DNA from: Sphingomonas crusticola
GTDB taxonomy: Bacteria; Pseudomonadota; Alphaproteobacteria; Sphingomonadales; Sphingomonadaceae
Length of the DNA stretch: 64,000 bases
Assembly: GCF_003391115.1 (NCBI RefSeq)
Contig: NZ_QTJP01000001.1
Location: 806,001-870,000, forward strand
Direction of reading: 5' to 3'
Shown here: positions 26,761-34,756 of the stretch, piece after piece
How the letters are laid out: each line of letters opens with the position of its first letter
Position numbering within the stretch: position 1 is the first letter of the stretch
Position numbers and translations under genes: made by a program
Notes under the pieces: model-generated
Database searches by the model: none
The model's input: the letters and a program-made list of their open reading frames with translations, nothing else
Told to the model about the DNA's origin: nothing

Positions 26761-27173
26761 GTGCGCTCCCGTCGCTGGAACAAAGCGCGTGCCGGGCTGG
26801 CGGCAGCGATCGGCGCTTCCACCCCAGCGGCAAGGCGGCCAGCCCGCCCGTGCAGGTCGATACCGGTCATGATCAATTGCCGCGCCGCCGTTGGCATTAT
26901 GCCTAACACGTCGCTCTCGCTTGGCGTGCTTTCGCCGAGCTGCGACTCCGCCGTATGCCGCGCGGCCAGCCAAGTAAGTATCTGCATCAAGCGGATCGTG
27001 GCTTTAACGGCTTCCTGAGCGAACTGGACCCGCGCTTTGGGAACGAGCGCCGCGCGGTCGGTGCGCCCGGCTCCAGCGAAATAAGCATGCGTTTCCTCAG
27101 CGAGCAGCATCGCGTCCGCATATAATGTCTCGGCGATGCGCTCCGAGAGGGGAAGGCCAGTGGCGGCAGCCAT
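26754..27173 (-). CDS. rcdA: DUF1465 family protein, RcdA-like
   Basis: A 139-residue helical cytoplasmic protein. It has the family core A-M-L-L-A-E-E-T-H-A-Y-F followed by R-A-A-L-V-P-K-A-R and T-I-R-L-M-Q-I-L-T-W-L. In Caulobacter, RcdA is an adaptor that helps ClpXP degrade CtrA and other cell-cycle substrates; conservation of that role here is inference. ATG 27173 follows AAGGATC. It is divergent from the Hsp20 gene and overlaps the EF-hand gene downstream by a few bases. Confidence 0.8.
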   Translation of the reverse strand: MAAATGLPLSERIAETLYADAMLLAEETHAYFAGAGRTDRAALVPKARVQFAQEAVKATIRLMQILTWLAARHTAESQLGESTPSESDVLGIMPTAARQLIMTGIDLHGRAGRLAAGVEAPIAAASPARALFQRRERTF

Positions 27174-27254
27174 GAAGATCCTTTCGCTCGCATCCTTGCC
27201 ACAGGAACGGCGCCGCTGAAATGCGCAAAGATCAGCGATCCGATTGCAGCACCG

Positions 27255-27285
27255 CTTGAAGGTTTTTTCGCTTTTCCTATCTCTG
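27255..27285 (+). promoter_or_regulatory. heat-shock (RpoH, sigma-32) promoter
   Basis: CTTG at 27255-27258, 17 bases, then CCTATCTCTG at 27276-27285. This matches the alphaproteobacterial RpoH consensus CTTG-N17/18-CYTATnTnnG at every fixed position. Transcription should begin near 27291, giving a leader of about 90 bases for the Hsp20 gene. Confidence 0.75.
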
Positions 27286-27290
27286 TTTCA

Positions 27291-27378
27291 GCTTCCGTCG
27301 CCGTCAGGGGCGGAGGCAAACGGCCCGGCGGAGTTCCGCGGGTCGCTGATATGTTCGATCGCTTTGAAAGGATTGATA
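27291..27378 (+). ncRNA. ROSE-like RNA thermometer in the hsp20 leader
   Basis: The final helix pairs TCGCT (27359-27363) with the ribosome site AGGA (27369-27372), leaving one G bulged exactly as in ROSE elements (U-Y-G-C-U against the Shine-Dalgarno). It is extended outward by CGA with TTG. Upstream hairpins are CCGTCGCC/GGGGCGG and GCGGA-GT-TCCGC flanked by CCC/GGG. Heating should open the last helix and allow translation. Confidence 0.7.
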
Positions 27379-27381
27379 TTC

Positions 27382-27852
27382 ATGCGTACTTTTGATTTCG
27401 CGCCCTTGCTGCGCTCCTCGATCGGTTTCGAGAATTTGAATCGCCTTGTCGATTTCGCCACGCGTGGCGAAGCCGAGGCCTACCCGCCTTACAACATCGA
27501 AAAGGTCGGCGAAGACACCTACCGCATTTCGATGGCGACCGCCGGCTTTACCCGCGACGAACTGGAAATCACCGCGCAGGACAATGTCCTGATCATCACC
27601 GGCCGTGCGCTCGACGCCGCCGAAGGTGAGCAGCGTGAGTTCCTGCACCGTGGTATTGCCAAGCGCGCCTTCGAGCGCCGCTTCCAGCTCGCCGATACGA
27701 TCAAGGTGACCGGCGCCGCCTATAATGACGGCCTGCTCGACATCCAGCTCGTTCGCGAGGTACCGGAGCACAAGAAGCCCCGCAACATTGAGATCGACAG
27801 CGGCGCCGCGCCGCAGACGATCGAAGCGGTCAACGATCGCCAGGCGGCCTAA
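27382..27852 (+). CDS. ibpA: small heat-shock protein, Hsp20/IbpA family
   Basis: A 156-residue cytoplasmic holdase chaperone. The opening M-R-T-F-D-F-A-P-L-L-R-S-S-I-G-F is typical of alphaproteobacterial class A sHsps; the alpha-crystallin domain spans about 35-130 with Y-R-I-S-M-A-T-A-G-F and G-L-L-D-I-Q-L. ATG 27382 was chosen over the longer open frame because AAAGGA sits 9 bases upstream within the ROSE helix. Controlled by both the RpoH promoter and the thermometer. Confidence 0.92.
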   Translation: MRTFDFAPLLRSSIGFENLNRLVDFATRGEAEAYPPYNIEKVGEDTYRISMATAGFTRDELEITAQDNVLIITGRALDAAEGEQREFLHRGIAKRAFERRFQLADTIKVTGAAYNDGLLDIQLVREVPEHKKPRNIEIDSGAAPQTIEAVNDRQAA

Positions 27853-27912
27853 GCCTCCAGCCTGGCGTGAGCCCAGCGCGGCGCGCCCTTTGTGGCCCAC
27901 GCGGGCATTCAG

Positions 27913-27948
27913 AACCCCCTTCCGCGACCCTGGCGGGAGGGGGTTTTT
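27913..27948 (+). terminator. rho-independent terminator of hsp20
   Basis: AACCCCCT pairs with AGGGGGTT around an inner CCGC/GCGG stem, followed by TTTTT. It lies 60 bases after the hsp20 stop and just before the convergent end of the cyo operon. Confidence 0.85.
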
Positions 27949-27983
27949 GTTGGGGATCAGCCAACGCGATTGAAACCGACGCC

Positions 27984-28373
27984 CTAGCGCTGCATCCGTA
28001 TCATCTGATCCATCGGCATCATGTTGTGGTTGAGATGCCCCATGATCCAGATCGATCCAACGACGACCAGCAGCACGATCAGCACGCCAAAAGCGAGCGC
28101 GAGACTGTTATTGGCATTTTCCGGGCCGCTGGTGATGTGCAGGAAGAAGACGAGGTGCACGCCGATCTGCGCCACGGCCAACGCGAGCAAGGCGGCCGGG
28201 ATTGCGGGTCCCCAGACGAGGTCCGATCCCGCGATCCAGAAGCTGGCGACGGTCAGCCCCGTCGCCAGCAACAGACCGAGCAGATAGACCTGGATCGCCG
28301 CGAACCCGGAACCGCCGCGATGCTCCTCGCCCGGCGCGGTTTCGTCATGGTCATCCTCGTCGTGGCCGCTCAT
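27984..28373 (-). CDS. cyoD: cytochrome bo3 ubiquinol oxidase subunit IV
   Basis: A 129-residue protein with an acidic, histidine-rich N-terminus and three membrane helices (V-Y-L-L-G-L-L-L, A-Q-I-G-V-H-L-V-F-F-L-H-I and a last one ending W-I-M-G-H-L-N-H-N-M). It assists assembly of the quinol oxidase. ATG 28373 overlaps the cyoC stop. Last gene of cyoABCD; no cyoE follows. Confidence 0.93.
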   Translation of the reverse strand: MSGHDEDDHDETAPGEEHRGGSGFAAIQVYLLGLLLATGLTVASFWIAGSDLVWGPAIPAALLALAVAQIGVHLVFFLHITSGPENANNSLALAFGVLIVLLVVVGSIWIMGHLNHNMMPMDQMIRMQR

Positions 28374-29059
28374 GCGCCGGCTCCCAGCAGATAGACGATC
28401 GTGAACAATGCCACCCAGATGATATCGAGCGCGTGCCAGAACAGGTTGAAACACAGCAGGCGCCGCATGATCTCCGGCCGGAAGCCCTTAACCCAGATCT
28501 GCGCCATCATGGTCGCCAGCCACAAGCCGCCGATCGTGACATGCAGCCCATGGCAGCCGACGAGCGCGAAGAAGGCCGAGAGGAAGGCGCTTCGCCCCGG
28601 CCCTGCTCCCTTGAGGATCATCTCGTAAAATTCGAGCGCCTCGAGGATCACGAACACCAGACCGAGCAGCCCGGTCACCGCCATCCAAAACTGGGTCTGC
28701 AACTGCTTCTTTTGCGACGCCGCGACATAGCCCAGGCCGCAGGTAAAGCTGCTGGCAAGGAGGCAGGCGGTCTCGACCCCCACGCGGTTGAGATCGAAAA
28801 GCTCGCGCCCGGTCGGCCCACCCGCAGTCGCGCCGGCAAGCACGGCATAGGCCGCGAAGAAGGCCGAGAACATGACGATGTCGGACAGCAGGAAAATCCA
28901 GAAGCCGTAGCCGACGATCACTCGCTTAGGCGCCGGCCCGCCCGCGCCATGGCCGCGCGCATCGGGATTGCCGCGGCCATGTTGATCGTGGCCCCGCGCA
29001 TAAGGACCGCGTTCGAGATAAGCGGCCGCGACCGCCGATGGTGTCAGCCCCTTGCTCAT
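28370..29059 (-). CDS. cyoC: cytochrome bo3 ubiquinol oxidase subunit III
   Basis: A 229-residue inner-membrane subunit with five hydrophobic segments, including [11 protein letters not shown] and the conserved helices around F-Y-E-M-I and [11 protein letters not shown] 29059 overlaps the cyoB stop (ATGA). The subunit stabilises the oxidase core. Confidence 0.94.
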   Translation of the reverse strand: MSKGLTPSAVAAAYLERGPYARGHDQHGRGNPDARGHGAGGPAPKRVIVGYGFWIFLLSDIVMFSAFFAAYAVLAGATAGGPTGRELFDLNRVGVETACLLASSFTCGLGYVAASQKKQLQTQFWMAVTGLLGLVFVILEALEFYEMILKGAGPGRSAFLSAFFALVGCHGLHVTIGGLWLATMMAQIWVKGFRPEIMRRLLCFNLFWHALDIIWVALFTIVYLLGAGA

Positions 29060-31071
29060 GCGGCACCCTGGACTTGGGCGAGCCAGTCGCCACTCCGTGC
29101 CGCGCGCCGTGCGCGATCAACCCGCGCGACTTCCTCAACCGGGACTTCATATTCATCCTCGTCGCGCCAGGCGAAGACGACGAACGTGGCGTAGGCACCG
29201 GCGAAGCCGAGCGCGACCATCCACCAGATGTGCCAGATCAGCGCGAAGCCCATGAAGCTGGTGAAGAAGGCAGTGATGATTCCGGTCGGGCTGTTGCGCG
29301 GCATTTCGATCGGTTGATAATCCGGTTCGTCATGCAGCTTTTCCTGGGCGACCGCGGCCTGCTTGATGCCCCAGTAAGCCTCTTCGCCGTGAACGTCGTA
29401 GAGGACGGGAAAGTTGAAGCTCGGCGGCGGCGAGGTCGTCAGCCATTCCAGGCTGCGGCCGTTCCACGGATCGCCGGTAACGTCGCGCAGCGCCTCGCGT
29501 TGGCGGATCGAGACAACCAGCTGGATCACCTGTGATACGACGCCGAGGAAGATCACCACCGTTCCCGCCCCCGCCATCAGCACCCACTTATCCCACAGGG
29601 GATTGTCGATATGCTGCAGGCGCCGCGTCATCCCCTCCAGGCCGAGGACGTACATCGGCATGAACGTCGCGAAAAAGCCTGTGATGGTCAGCCAGAAGGC
29701 GGTCTTGCCCCAGCCGTCGTGGAGGCGGAAGCCGAACGCCTTGGGGAACCAATATTCGTAACCGGCGAAGGCGCCGAACAGTACGCCGCCGATGATGACG
29801 TTGTGGAAGTGCGCCACCAGGAACATCGAATTGTGGAGTACGAAATCGGCCGGCGGCACCGCCAGCAACACGCCGGTCATGCCACCGATCACGAACGTCA
29901 CGACGAAGCCCAGCGCCCACAGCATCGGCACCTCGAAGCGCACGCGCCCGCCATACATGGTGAACAGCCAATTATAGACTTTCACACCGGTGCCGACTGC
30001 GATGATGGAAGTGGAGATGCCAAAGAAGGCATTGACGTCGGCGCCGGCCCCCATCGTGAAGAAATGGTGTAGCCACACCAGGAACGACACGATGCAGATG
30101 AACAAGGTCGCCGCGACCATCGAGCGGTAGCCGAACAGCGGCTTGCCGGAGAAGGTCGAGAAAATCTCCGAGAAGATGCCGAAAGCCGGCAGGATCAGGA
30201 TGTAGACCTCCGGATGGCCCCATGCCCAGATCAGGTTCACGAACATCATGGGGTTGCCGCCCGCCTCGTTCGTGAAGAAATGGAAGCCCATATAGCGGTC
30301 GAGCGTCAGCATCGCGAGCGTGGCGGTCAGGATCGGGAAGGCAGCCACGATCAGCAGGTTGGCGGCGAGGCTCGTCCAGCAGAACATCGGCATGCGGAAA
30401 TAGGACATGCCGGGCGCACGCATCTTCAATATCGTTGTAACCAGGTTGATGCCCGTGGTCAGCGTGCCGACCCCCGATATCTGTAGCGCCCACAGGTAAT
30501 AATCGACGCCCACGCCCGGCGAATAAGCCAGCTCCGACAAGGGCGGATAGGGCAGCCAGCCGGTGCGCGCGAACTCGCCGATCACCAGGCTGATGTTGAC
30601 CAGCAGCGCGCCCGACGCAGTCAGCCAGAAACCGGTGGAATTGAGCGTCGGAAAAGCGACGTCACGCACGCCGAGCTGCAGTGGCACGACGAAGTTCATG
30701 AGCCCGATCATGAACGGCATCGCACCGAAGAAGATCATGATCGTGCCGTGCGCGGAGAACACCTGATTATAATGTTCGGGCGGGAGGTAGCCGGCGGCGC
30801 CGTGCAGCGCCAACGCCTGCTGAGAGCGCATCATGATCGCGTCGGAAAACCCGCGCAGCAGCATCACGCAGCCGAGCAATATGTACATCACGCCGATCCG
30901 CTTGTGATCGACGCTGGTCAGCCATTCGTGCCACAGATAGGGGAACCACCCCTTCGCCCAAATCAGGGCCAGGACCGCGACGATGCTGCCGCCGACGACG
31001 GCGCTGGCGATCAGCGGAATGGGTTGGTCGAGCGGGATCGCTGACCAGTCGAGCTTGCCCAGGATGTTCAT
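29056..31071 (-). CDS. cyoB: cytochrome bo3 ubiquinol oxidase subunit I
   Basis: A 671-residue catalytic subunit that reduces oxygen with ubiquinol electrons and pumps protons. Seen are the copper-B/tyrosine motif [17 protein letters not shown], and the heme-ligand segment [11 protein letters not shown]. Length matches E. coli CyoB (663). ATG 31071 overlaps the cyoA stop. High confidence that this is the quinol, not the cytochrome c, branch given the cyoABCD order and lack of CuA. Confidence 0.97.
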   Translation of the reverse strand: MNILGKLDWSAIPLDQPIPLIASAVVGGSIVAVLALIWAKGWFPYLWHEWLTSVDHKRIGVMYILLGCVMLLRGFSDAIMMRSQQALALHGAAGYLPPEHYNQVFSAHGTIMIFFGAMPFMIGLMNFVVPLQLGVRDVAFPTLNSTGFWLTASGALLVNISLVIGEFARTGWLPYPPLSELAYSPGVGVDYYLWALQISGVGTLTTGINLVTTILKMRAPGMSYFRMPMFCWTSLAANLLIVAAFPILTATLAMLTLDRYMGFHFFTNEAGGNPMMFVNLIWAWGHPEVYILILPAFGIFSEIFSTFSGKPLFGYRSMVAATLFICIVSFLVWLHHFFTMGAGADVNAFFGISTSIIAVGTGVKVYNWLFTMYGGRVRFEVPMLWALGFVVTFVIGGMTGVLLAVPPADFVLHNSMFLVAHFHNVIIGGVLFGAFAGYEYWFPKAFGFRLHDGWGKTAFWLTITGFFATFMPMYVLGLEGMTRRLQHIDNPLWDKWVLMAGAGTVVIFLGVVSQVIQLVVSIRQREALRDVTGDPWNGRSLEWLTTSPPPSFNFPVLYDVHGEEAYWGIKQAAVAQEKLHDEPDYQPIEMPRNSPTGIITAFFTSFMGFALIWHIWWMVALGFAGAYATFVVFAWRDEDEYEVPVEEVARVDRARRAARSGDWLAQVQGAA

Positions 31072-31967
31072 CGGGGAGTCCTTGGAGAAACTTCGGGACC
31101 GGCTGGGCCAGGGGGACCGGTACGCGGACCGGCCGACGGAGCGATTTGCTGCTTGGCTATCAAGTCGAACAGGCCATGCTGAACAACGCCGTAAGCGAAC
31201 GGTTTGGCGAAGGTGCCCTGCCGGGCGAGCCCCTGGTAGACGCCTGCGTCGAGGGTAAGCCCCTGCCCCCTTGTGCGTGCGGCCCAGCCTGCAAACTCAG
31301 CCGCCGGCACCGCGCGCATCTGGAAATGCATGTCGGAGAAGCCGTCTCCACTATATTGCGCGGACTGGCCCCAATAGCTGCCGACTTTGTCCACCTGCAG
31401 GTGTAGCTGCGTGACCATGCCGTTCATCGTGTAGATCATGCTGCCCGCGCGCGGCACGAAGAACGCGTTCATCACGCTAGCGGACGTCAGCGAGAAATGG
31501 ACCGGGATGCCCGCCGGCACGACCAGTTCGTTCACGGTGGCGACGCCCTGTTCTGGATAGATGAACAGCCATTTCCAATCGAGCGAGACGACCTGCACCT
31601 CGAGGGGCTTCGCTTTCGACTGGATCGGCCGATAGGGATCGAGATCGTGGCTGCCGGCCCAAATGACACCGCCGAGGAACAGGATCACCAGCAGAGGAAT
31701 AGACCAGACGACCAGTTCGACCCGGCCGGAATAAGCCCATTCCGGCAGATAGCGCGCCTTGCTGTTACCGGCGCGGAACCACCAGGCGAAACCGAGCGCG
31801 GCAAGGATCGTGGGGATGACGATCGCCATCATGATTGCGAGGCTGTTGAACAGGATCGTGCGCTCGCCCGCGCCGATCGGCCCGACCGGAGCGAGCACCC
31901 CTTCGTCGCAACCGGTCAGCGCCAGCAGCAGGATCGGTAATGCCCTTCCGATCTTCATTCGCATCAT
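31068..31967 (-). CDS. cyoA: cytochrome bo3 ubiquinol oxidase subunit II
   Basis: A 299-residue lipoprotein subunit. The lipobox L-T-G-C follows a short signal, then two membrane helices and a periplasmic cupredoxin domain with [11 protein letters not shown] and V-M-N-A-F-F-V-P. The CuA cysteine pair of cytochrome c oxidases is absent, as expected for quinol oxidases. ATG 31967 has AAAAGGG upstream; further ATGs at 31964 and 31958 are alternatives. First gene of the operon. Confidence 0.94.
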   Translation of the reverse strand: MMRMKIGRALPILLLALTGCDEGVLAPVGPIGAGERTILFNSLAIMMAIVIPTILAALGFAWWFRAGNSKARYLPEWAYSGRVELVVWSIPLLVILFLGGVIWAGSHDLDPYRPIQSKAKPLEVQVVSLDWKWLFIYPEQGVATVNELVVPAGIPVHFSLTSASVMNAFFVPRAGSMIYTMNGMVTQLHLQVDKVGSYWGQSAQYSGDGFSDMHFQMRAVPAAEFAGWAARTRGQGLTLDAGVYQGLARQGTFAKPFAYGVVQHGLFDLIAKQQIAPSAGPRTGPPGPAGPEVSPRTPR

Positions 31968-32071
31968 AAACGCCCTTTTGGAGGCCAATAGCCATGCGTC
32001 GGACGGCAATCCCTAACCTATTTTGCTCCGAAGGGCAGAGATCACGATGATCATGATGAAGTGCGGGCCGG

Positions 32072-32260
32072 CTACGCGATGATATCGGGGATCAGTTGAT
32101 CCTCGAGCGCGGCGATCTCGTCCTTGAGCTTGAGCTTGCGCTTCTTGAGGCGGGCCACCTGCATCTGATCGCCGGCAGGCGCCAGCAGGATCGCCTCGTC
32201 AAGGTTGCGATGCTCCTCGCGCAGCACGCCGATCAGCCGGATGATCTCAGTTTCTTCCAT
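32072..32260 (-). CDS. YdcH/DUF465-family small coiled-coil protein
   Basis: A 62-residue charged helical protein with E-E-H-R-N-L-D and the R-L-K-K-R-K-L-K-L-K-D-E-I central block of the DUF465 family. Function is unknown. ATG 32260 used; a TTG one codon earlier is also possible. Divergent from a second, shorter member of the same kind at 32429. Confidence 0.8.
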   Translation of the reverse strand: MEETEIIRLIGVLREEHRNLDEAILLAPAGDQMQVARLKKRKLKLKDEIAALEDQLIPDIIA

Positions 32261-32428
32261 CAATCACCACCCCGCGAACGGCGATCCCGTTAGGCGTTCG
32301 GCGCCGCAGGCTCAAGGCCCGCCGAACCGGTTCGAATTTGCGGGGGATGGTGAAATTCCATGCGAGACAGATCCCGCTTCGCGTGTTCTACTTGTCAGTC
32401 CGACCAGTGAAGAAGGAGCGAGTCGCAT

Positions 32429-32587
32429 ATGACGAATTCCCACTCTGCCACGTTAATGGCCAAGCATGCCCGCCTCGACGCTCAGATCGCGAGCGAATCG
32501 CACCGTGCCGCGCCCGACACGATCCTGGTTGCGATGCTCAAGAAGCAGAAACTCAAAATCAAGGAAGCGCTCGCCAAACTGGGCTGA
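32429..32587 (+). CDS. YdcH/DUF465-like very small protein
   Basis: A 52-residue protein: H-A-R-L-D-A-Q-I-A-S-E, then L-K-K-Q-K-L-K-I-K-E-A-L, aligning with the basic block of its divergent neighbour. ATG 32429 has AAGGAG 10 bases upstream, a strong ribosome site. A single amphipathic helix pair is likely. Function is unknown, but the family is widespread in alphaproteobacteria. Confidence 0.75.
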   Translation: MTNSHSATLMAKHARLDAQIASESHRAAPDTILVAMLKKQKLKIKEALAKLG

Positions 32588-32633
32588 GCTTTTGCGCCCC
32601 GGCAGCGGCACGCCGCCGGGGTAGCCACCAACT

Positions 32634-33458
32634 CTAATTCTTGAGCTTCCAGCCGCTGCGGATCAGTCCGTAGCAGAGCAGGCCGAGCCCCAAATTCACC
32701 GACAGCAGGACAATCGCGCCGAGCGCGATCGGACTGTCGCTCGTGCCAAGGAAGCCGTAGCGGAAGCCCGAAATCACGTAGAAGAACGGGTTGACGTGGC
32801 TGAACGCGCGGAAGGCGCCGTGCAGGCCGTCGATCGAATAGAAGGTACCCGACAGCAGCGACAGCGGCTGGACGATGAAGTTGGTCACGGTCGCGTTATG
32901 ATCGAACTTCTCGGCCCAGATCGAGGTCAGCACGCCGAGAAACGACAGCATGCCGGCCCCCATCAGTCCGAAATAGACCGCAGCCCATGGCACTACCGGC
33001 AGGATATGGCCGGGCCAGATGTTGACGATGATCATCAGCGCGAAGCAGATCAGCACGGCGCGCGTCACTGCCGCGCCGACTAATGCCCATAACAATTCGC
33101 CCGATGACAAAGGCGGCATCAGATAATCGACGATCGTGCCCTGCATCTTGCCGACCAGCAGCGAGAAGCTGGAATTGGCGAAGGCATTCTGCATCATCGA
33201 CATGGCGATCAGGCCGGGCGCGGCGAAGGTGGCGAACGGGACCCCCATCACCAATTTGCCGCTGCGCCCGAATGCGATCGAGAATACGACCAGCAACAAG
33301 AGTGCCGAAAAGGCCGGCCCCCACACAGTTTGTAGTTGCACCTTGAAGAAACGCCGCACCTCCTTGATATAGAGGGCGCGCAGTCCTCCCCAGTTGATCA
33401 TGGTGATCACCGGTTCGCCGGGGGCGGGACGTTTAGTTTCGATCGAGGCGTCGTTCAC
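32634..33458 (-). CDS. ABC-2 type transporter permease
   Basis: About 274 residues with six membrane helices; A-A-P-G-L-I-A-M-S-M-M-Q-N-A-F and the S-G-T-F-Y-S-I-D segment are typical of the YadH/NodJ branch that exports lipids, polysaccharides or drugs. The ATPase partner is not adjacent. Start is uncertain: GTG 33458 or ATG 33401; the longest frame would overlap gcrA. Confidence 0.85.
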   Translation of the reverse strand: MNDASIETKRPAPGEPVITMINWGGLRALYIKEVRRFFKVQLQTVWGPAFSALLLLVVFSIAFGRSGKLVMGVPFATFAAPGLIAMSMMQNAFANSSFSLLVGKMQGTIVDYLMPPLSSGELLWALVGAAVTRAVLICFALMIIVNIWPGHILPVVPWAAVYFGLMGAGMLSFLGVLTSIWAEKFDHNATVTNFIVQPLSLLSGTFYSIDGLHGAFRAFSHVNPFFYVISGFRYGFLGTSDSPIALGAIVLLSVNLGLGLLCYGLIRSGWKLKN

Positions 33459-33519
33459 GAGCGTCCGGTAGCCACCGGGTGCTGCAGCGGCAAGCCTCGA
33501 AGCCATGGGAAGCATTCAA

Positions 33520-34164
33520 ATGTCGTGGACCGACGAACGGATCGAGCAGCTGCGGCAGATGTGGCAGTCGGGCAATACCGCCAGCCAGATCGCCGAGATA
33601 TTAGGAGGCGTCAGCCGCAACGCCGTGATCGGCAAAGCGCACCGGCTGGGTCTGCAATCGCGTCCGTCGCCAGTCAAGGCGGGCGAGACCGACGCCGCAG
33701 CGCCGGCGGAAAAGCCCGCGGTGGCCGTAGCACCTGCGCCCGTAGCGCTGCCGGATCCCACGCCCGCCGCGATTCCGGCCGAACCCGCGCCAGCTGCCGC
33801 GGCGCCGGCCGTGCCCAAGCCCGATGCGCCGATCGTGCGCTCGATCGGTCCAGGCGGCTTCCAGCGCCAGAACCCGCACGAACAGCAATCGCCGATCCCG
33901 CCCGCCCCGCCGCGCCGACTGGTTCCGGCCAAGCCTTCAGCGGAAATGGCCGACAAGACGAGCCTGCTCGATCTCAACGACCGTATTTGCAAATGGCCAC
34001 TCGGTCATCCCGGCGAGCCCGATTTCCACTTCTGCGGCAATCCGGTGAACCCGGGTTTCCCTTATTGCCTGTCGCATTGCTCGGTCGCGTATCAGGCGCA
34101 ATTGCCGCGCCGCGACCGTCGCCCGCCGCCGCCCCTGCCTTATGGCGGTCCACGGGTAAGGTAA
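33520..34164 (+). CDS. gcrA: cell-cycle regulator GcrA
   Basis: A 214-residue transcription factor. The N-terminal 45 residues (M-S-W-T-D-E-R-I-E-Q-L, then N-A-V-I-G-K-A-H-R-L-G-L) are the GcrA helix-turn-helix; an alanine/proline-rich linker follows, and the C-terminal module has C-K-W-P-L-G-H-P and C-G-N-P-V with further cysteines. In Caulobacter GcrA acts with RNA polymerase at methylated GANTC promoters. ATG 33520 has GGGAAG upstream; an earlier ATG five codons before lacks one. Confidence 0.93.
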   Translation: MSWTDERIEQLRQMWQSGNTASQIAEILGGVSRNAVIGKAHRLGLQSRPSPVKAGETDAAAPAEKPAVAVAPAPVALPDPTPAAIPAEPAPAAAAPAVPKPDAPIVRSIGPGGFQRQNPHEQQSPIPPAPPRRLVPAKPSAEMADKTSLLDLNDRICKWPLGHPGEPDFHFCGNPVNPGFPYCLSHCSVAYQAQLPRRDRRPPPPLPYGGPRVR

Positions 34165-34282
34165 GGCTTCCGCCGTCCCTCAGGCGAGGGGAAGCGTGCG
34201 CTACGCTGACCTTGCCGCCGGGTGGATCGACATCTGCCTTCACCTATGCGGATCATAGCGGGTGGCCACGCGTTCGGCGCGC

Positions 34283-34684
34283 ATGAAGATGATCCGCATT
34301 GCCTTGCTTGGCCTGATGTTGCTCACACCGGCCACGGCCCAGGCGACCGCGGACGACCTTCGATCCGTGTCCGGGATGGAAACGCACAACCGGGCCCTCC
34401 TGGTGTTCGCGCCGTCGCTGGCCGATCCGCGCATGACCCGCCAGCACGCCATCATGGCCCAGCTCGCGGTCCAGGCGGCCGCCCGCGACCTGTTGTTTGT
34501 CCAGGTCGATAAGACGCGGGTCATCGGTTCGCACGACACCGCAGATTCGCTGCGCCGCCGCTTCCGGGTGCCGTTGGGCACCTTTCGGGTGGTGCTGATC
34601 GACAAGAACGGCCACACCGTGCTCGCCGCGCCCGCACCGCTTGCCGGCGGAGCGATAATTCGCGCGATCGACGCGCGACGATAG
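34283..34684 (+). CDS. DUF4174 domain exported protein
   Basis: A 133-residue protein with a signal peptide (I-R-I-A-L-L-G-L-M-L-L, cleavage near A-Q-A). The mature domain has N-R-A-L-L-V-F-A-P-S and F-R-V-V-L-I-D-K-N-G, the thioredoxin-like DUF4174 pattern without a CxxC pair. Role unknown. ATG 34283 chosen for signal-peptide length; a GTG seven codons earlier is possible. A terminator hairpin follows at once. Confidence 0.75.
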   Translation: MKMIRIALLGLMLLTPATAQATADDLRSVSGMETHNRALLVFAPSLADPRMTRQHAIMAQLAVQAAARDLLFVQVDKTRVIGSHDTADSLRRRFRVPLGTFRVVLIDKNGHTVLAAPAPLAGGAIIRAIDARR

Positions 34685-34687
34685 CTC

Positions 34688-34705
34688 GGCCCGAGCGGGC
34701 CTTTT
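34688..34705 (+). terminator. terminator after the DUF4174 gene
   Basis: GGCCC-GAGC-GGGCC stem-loop followed by TTTT, three bases after the stop codon. Confidence 0.65.
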
Positions 34706-34733
34706 CACAGGCGGTAGCTGACAGGCGCCTACG

Positions 34734-34747
34734 GACCCTTTAGGGTC
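34734..34747 (+). promoter_or_regulatory. hairpin over the parE ribosome site
   Basis: GACCC-TTTA-GGGTC is a perfect 5-bp stem; its 3' arm contains AGGG, the only Shine-Dalgarno-like bases before the parE ATG (34757). It could tune translation; not proven. Confidence 0.35.
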
Positions 34748-34756
34748 GGTCCACTT

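Noticed and set aside
32597-32621. CCCCGGC/GCCGGGG hairpin between the small YdcH-like gene and the ABC-2 permease as a terminator
   Set aside because: A good stem but with a bulge and no T-tract on either strand, so terminator function is not supported.
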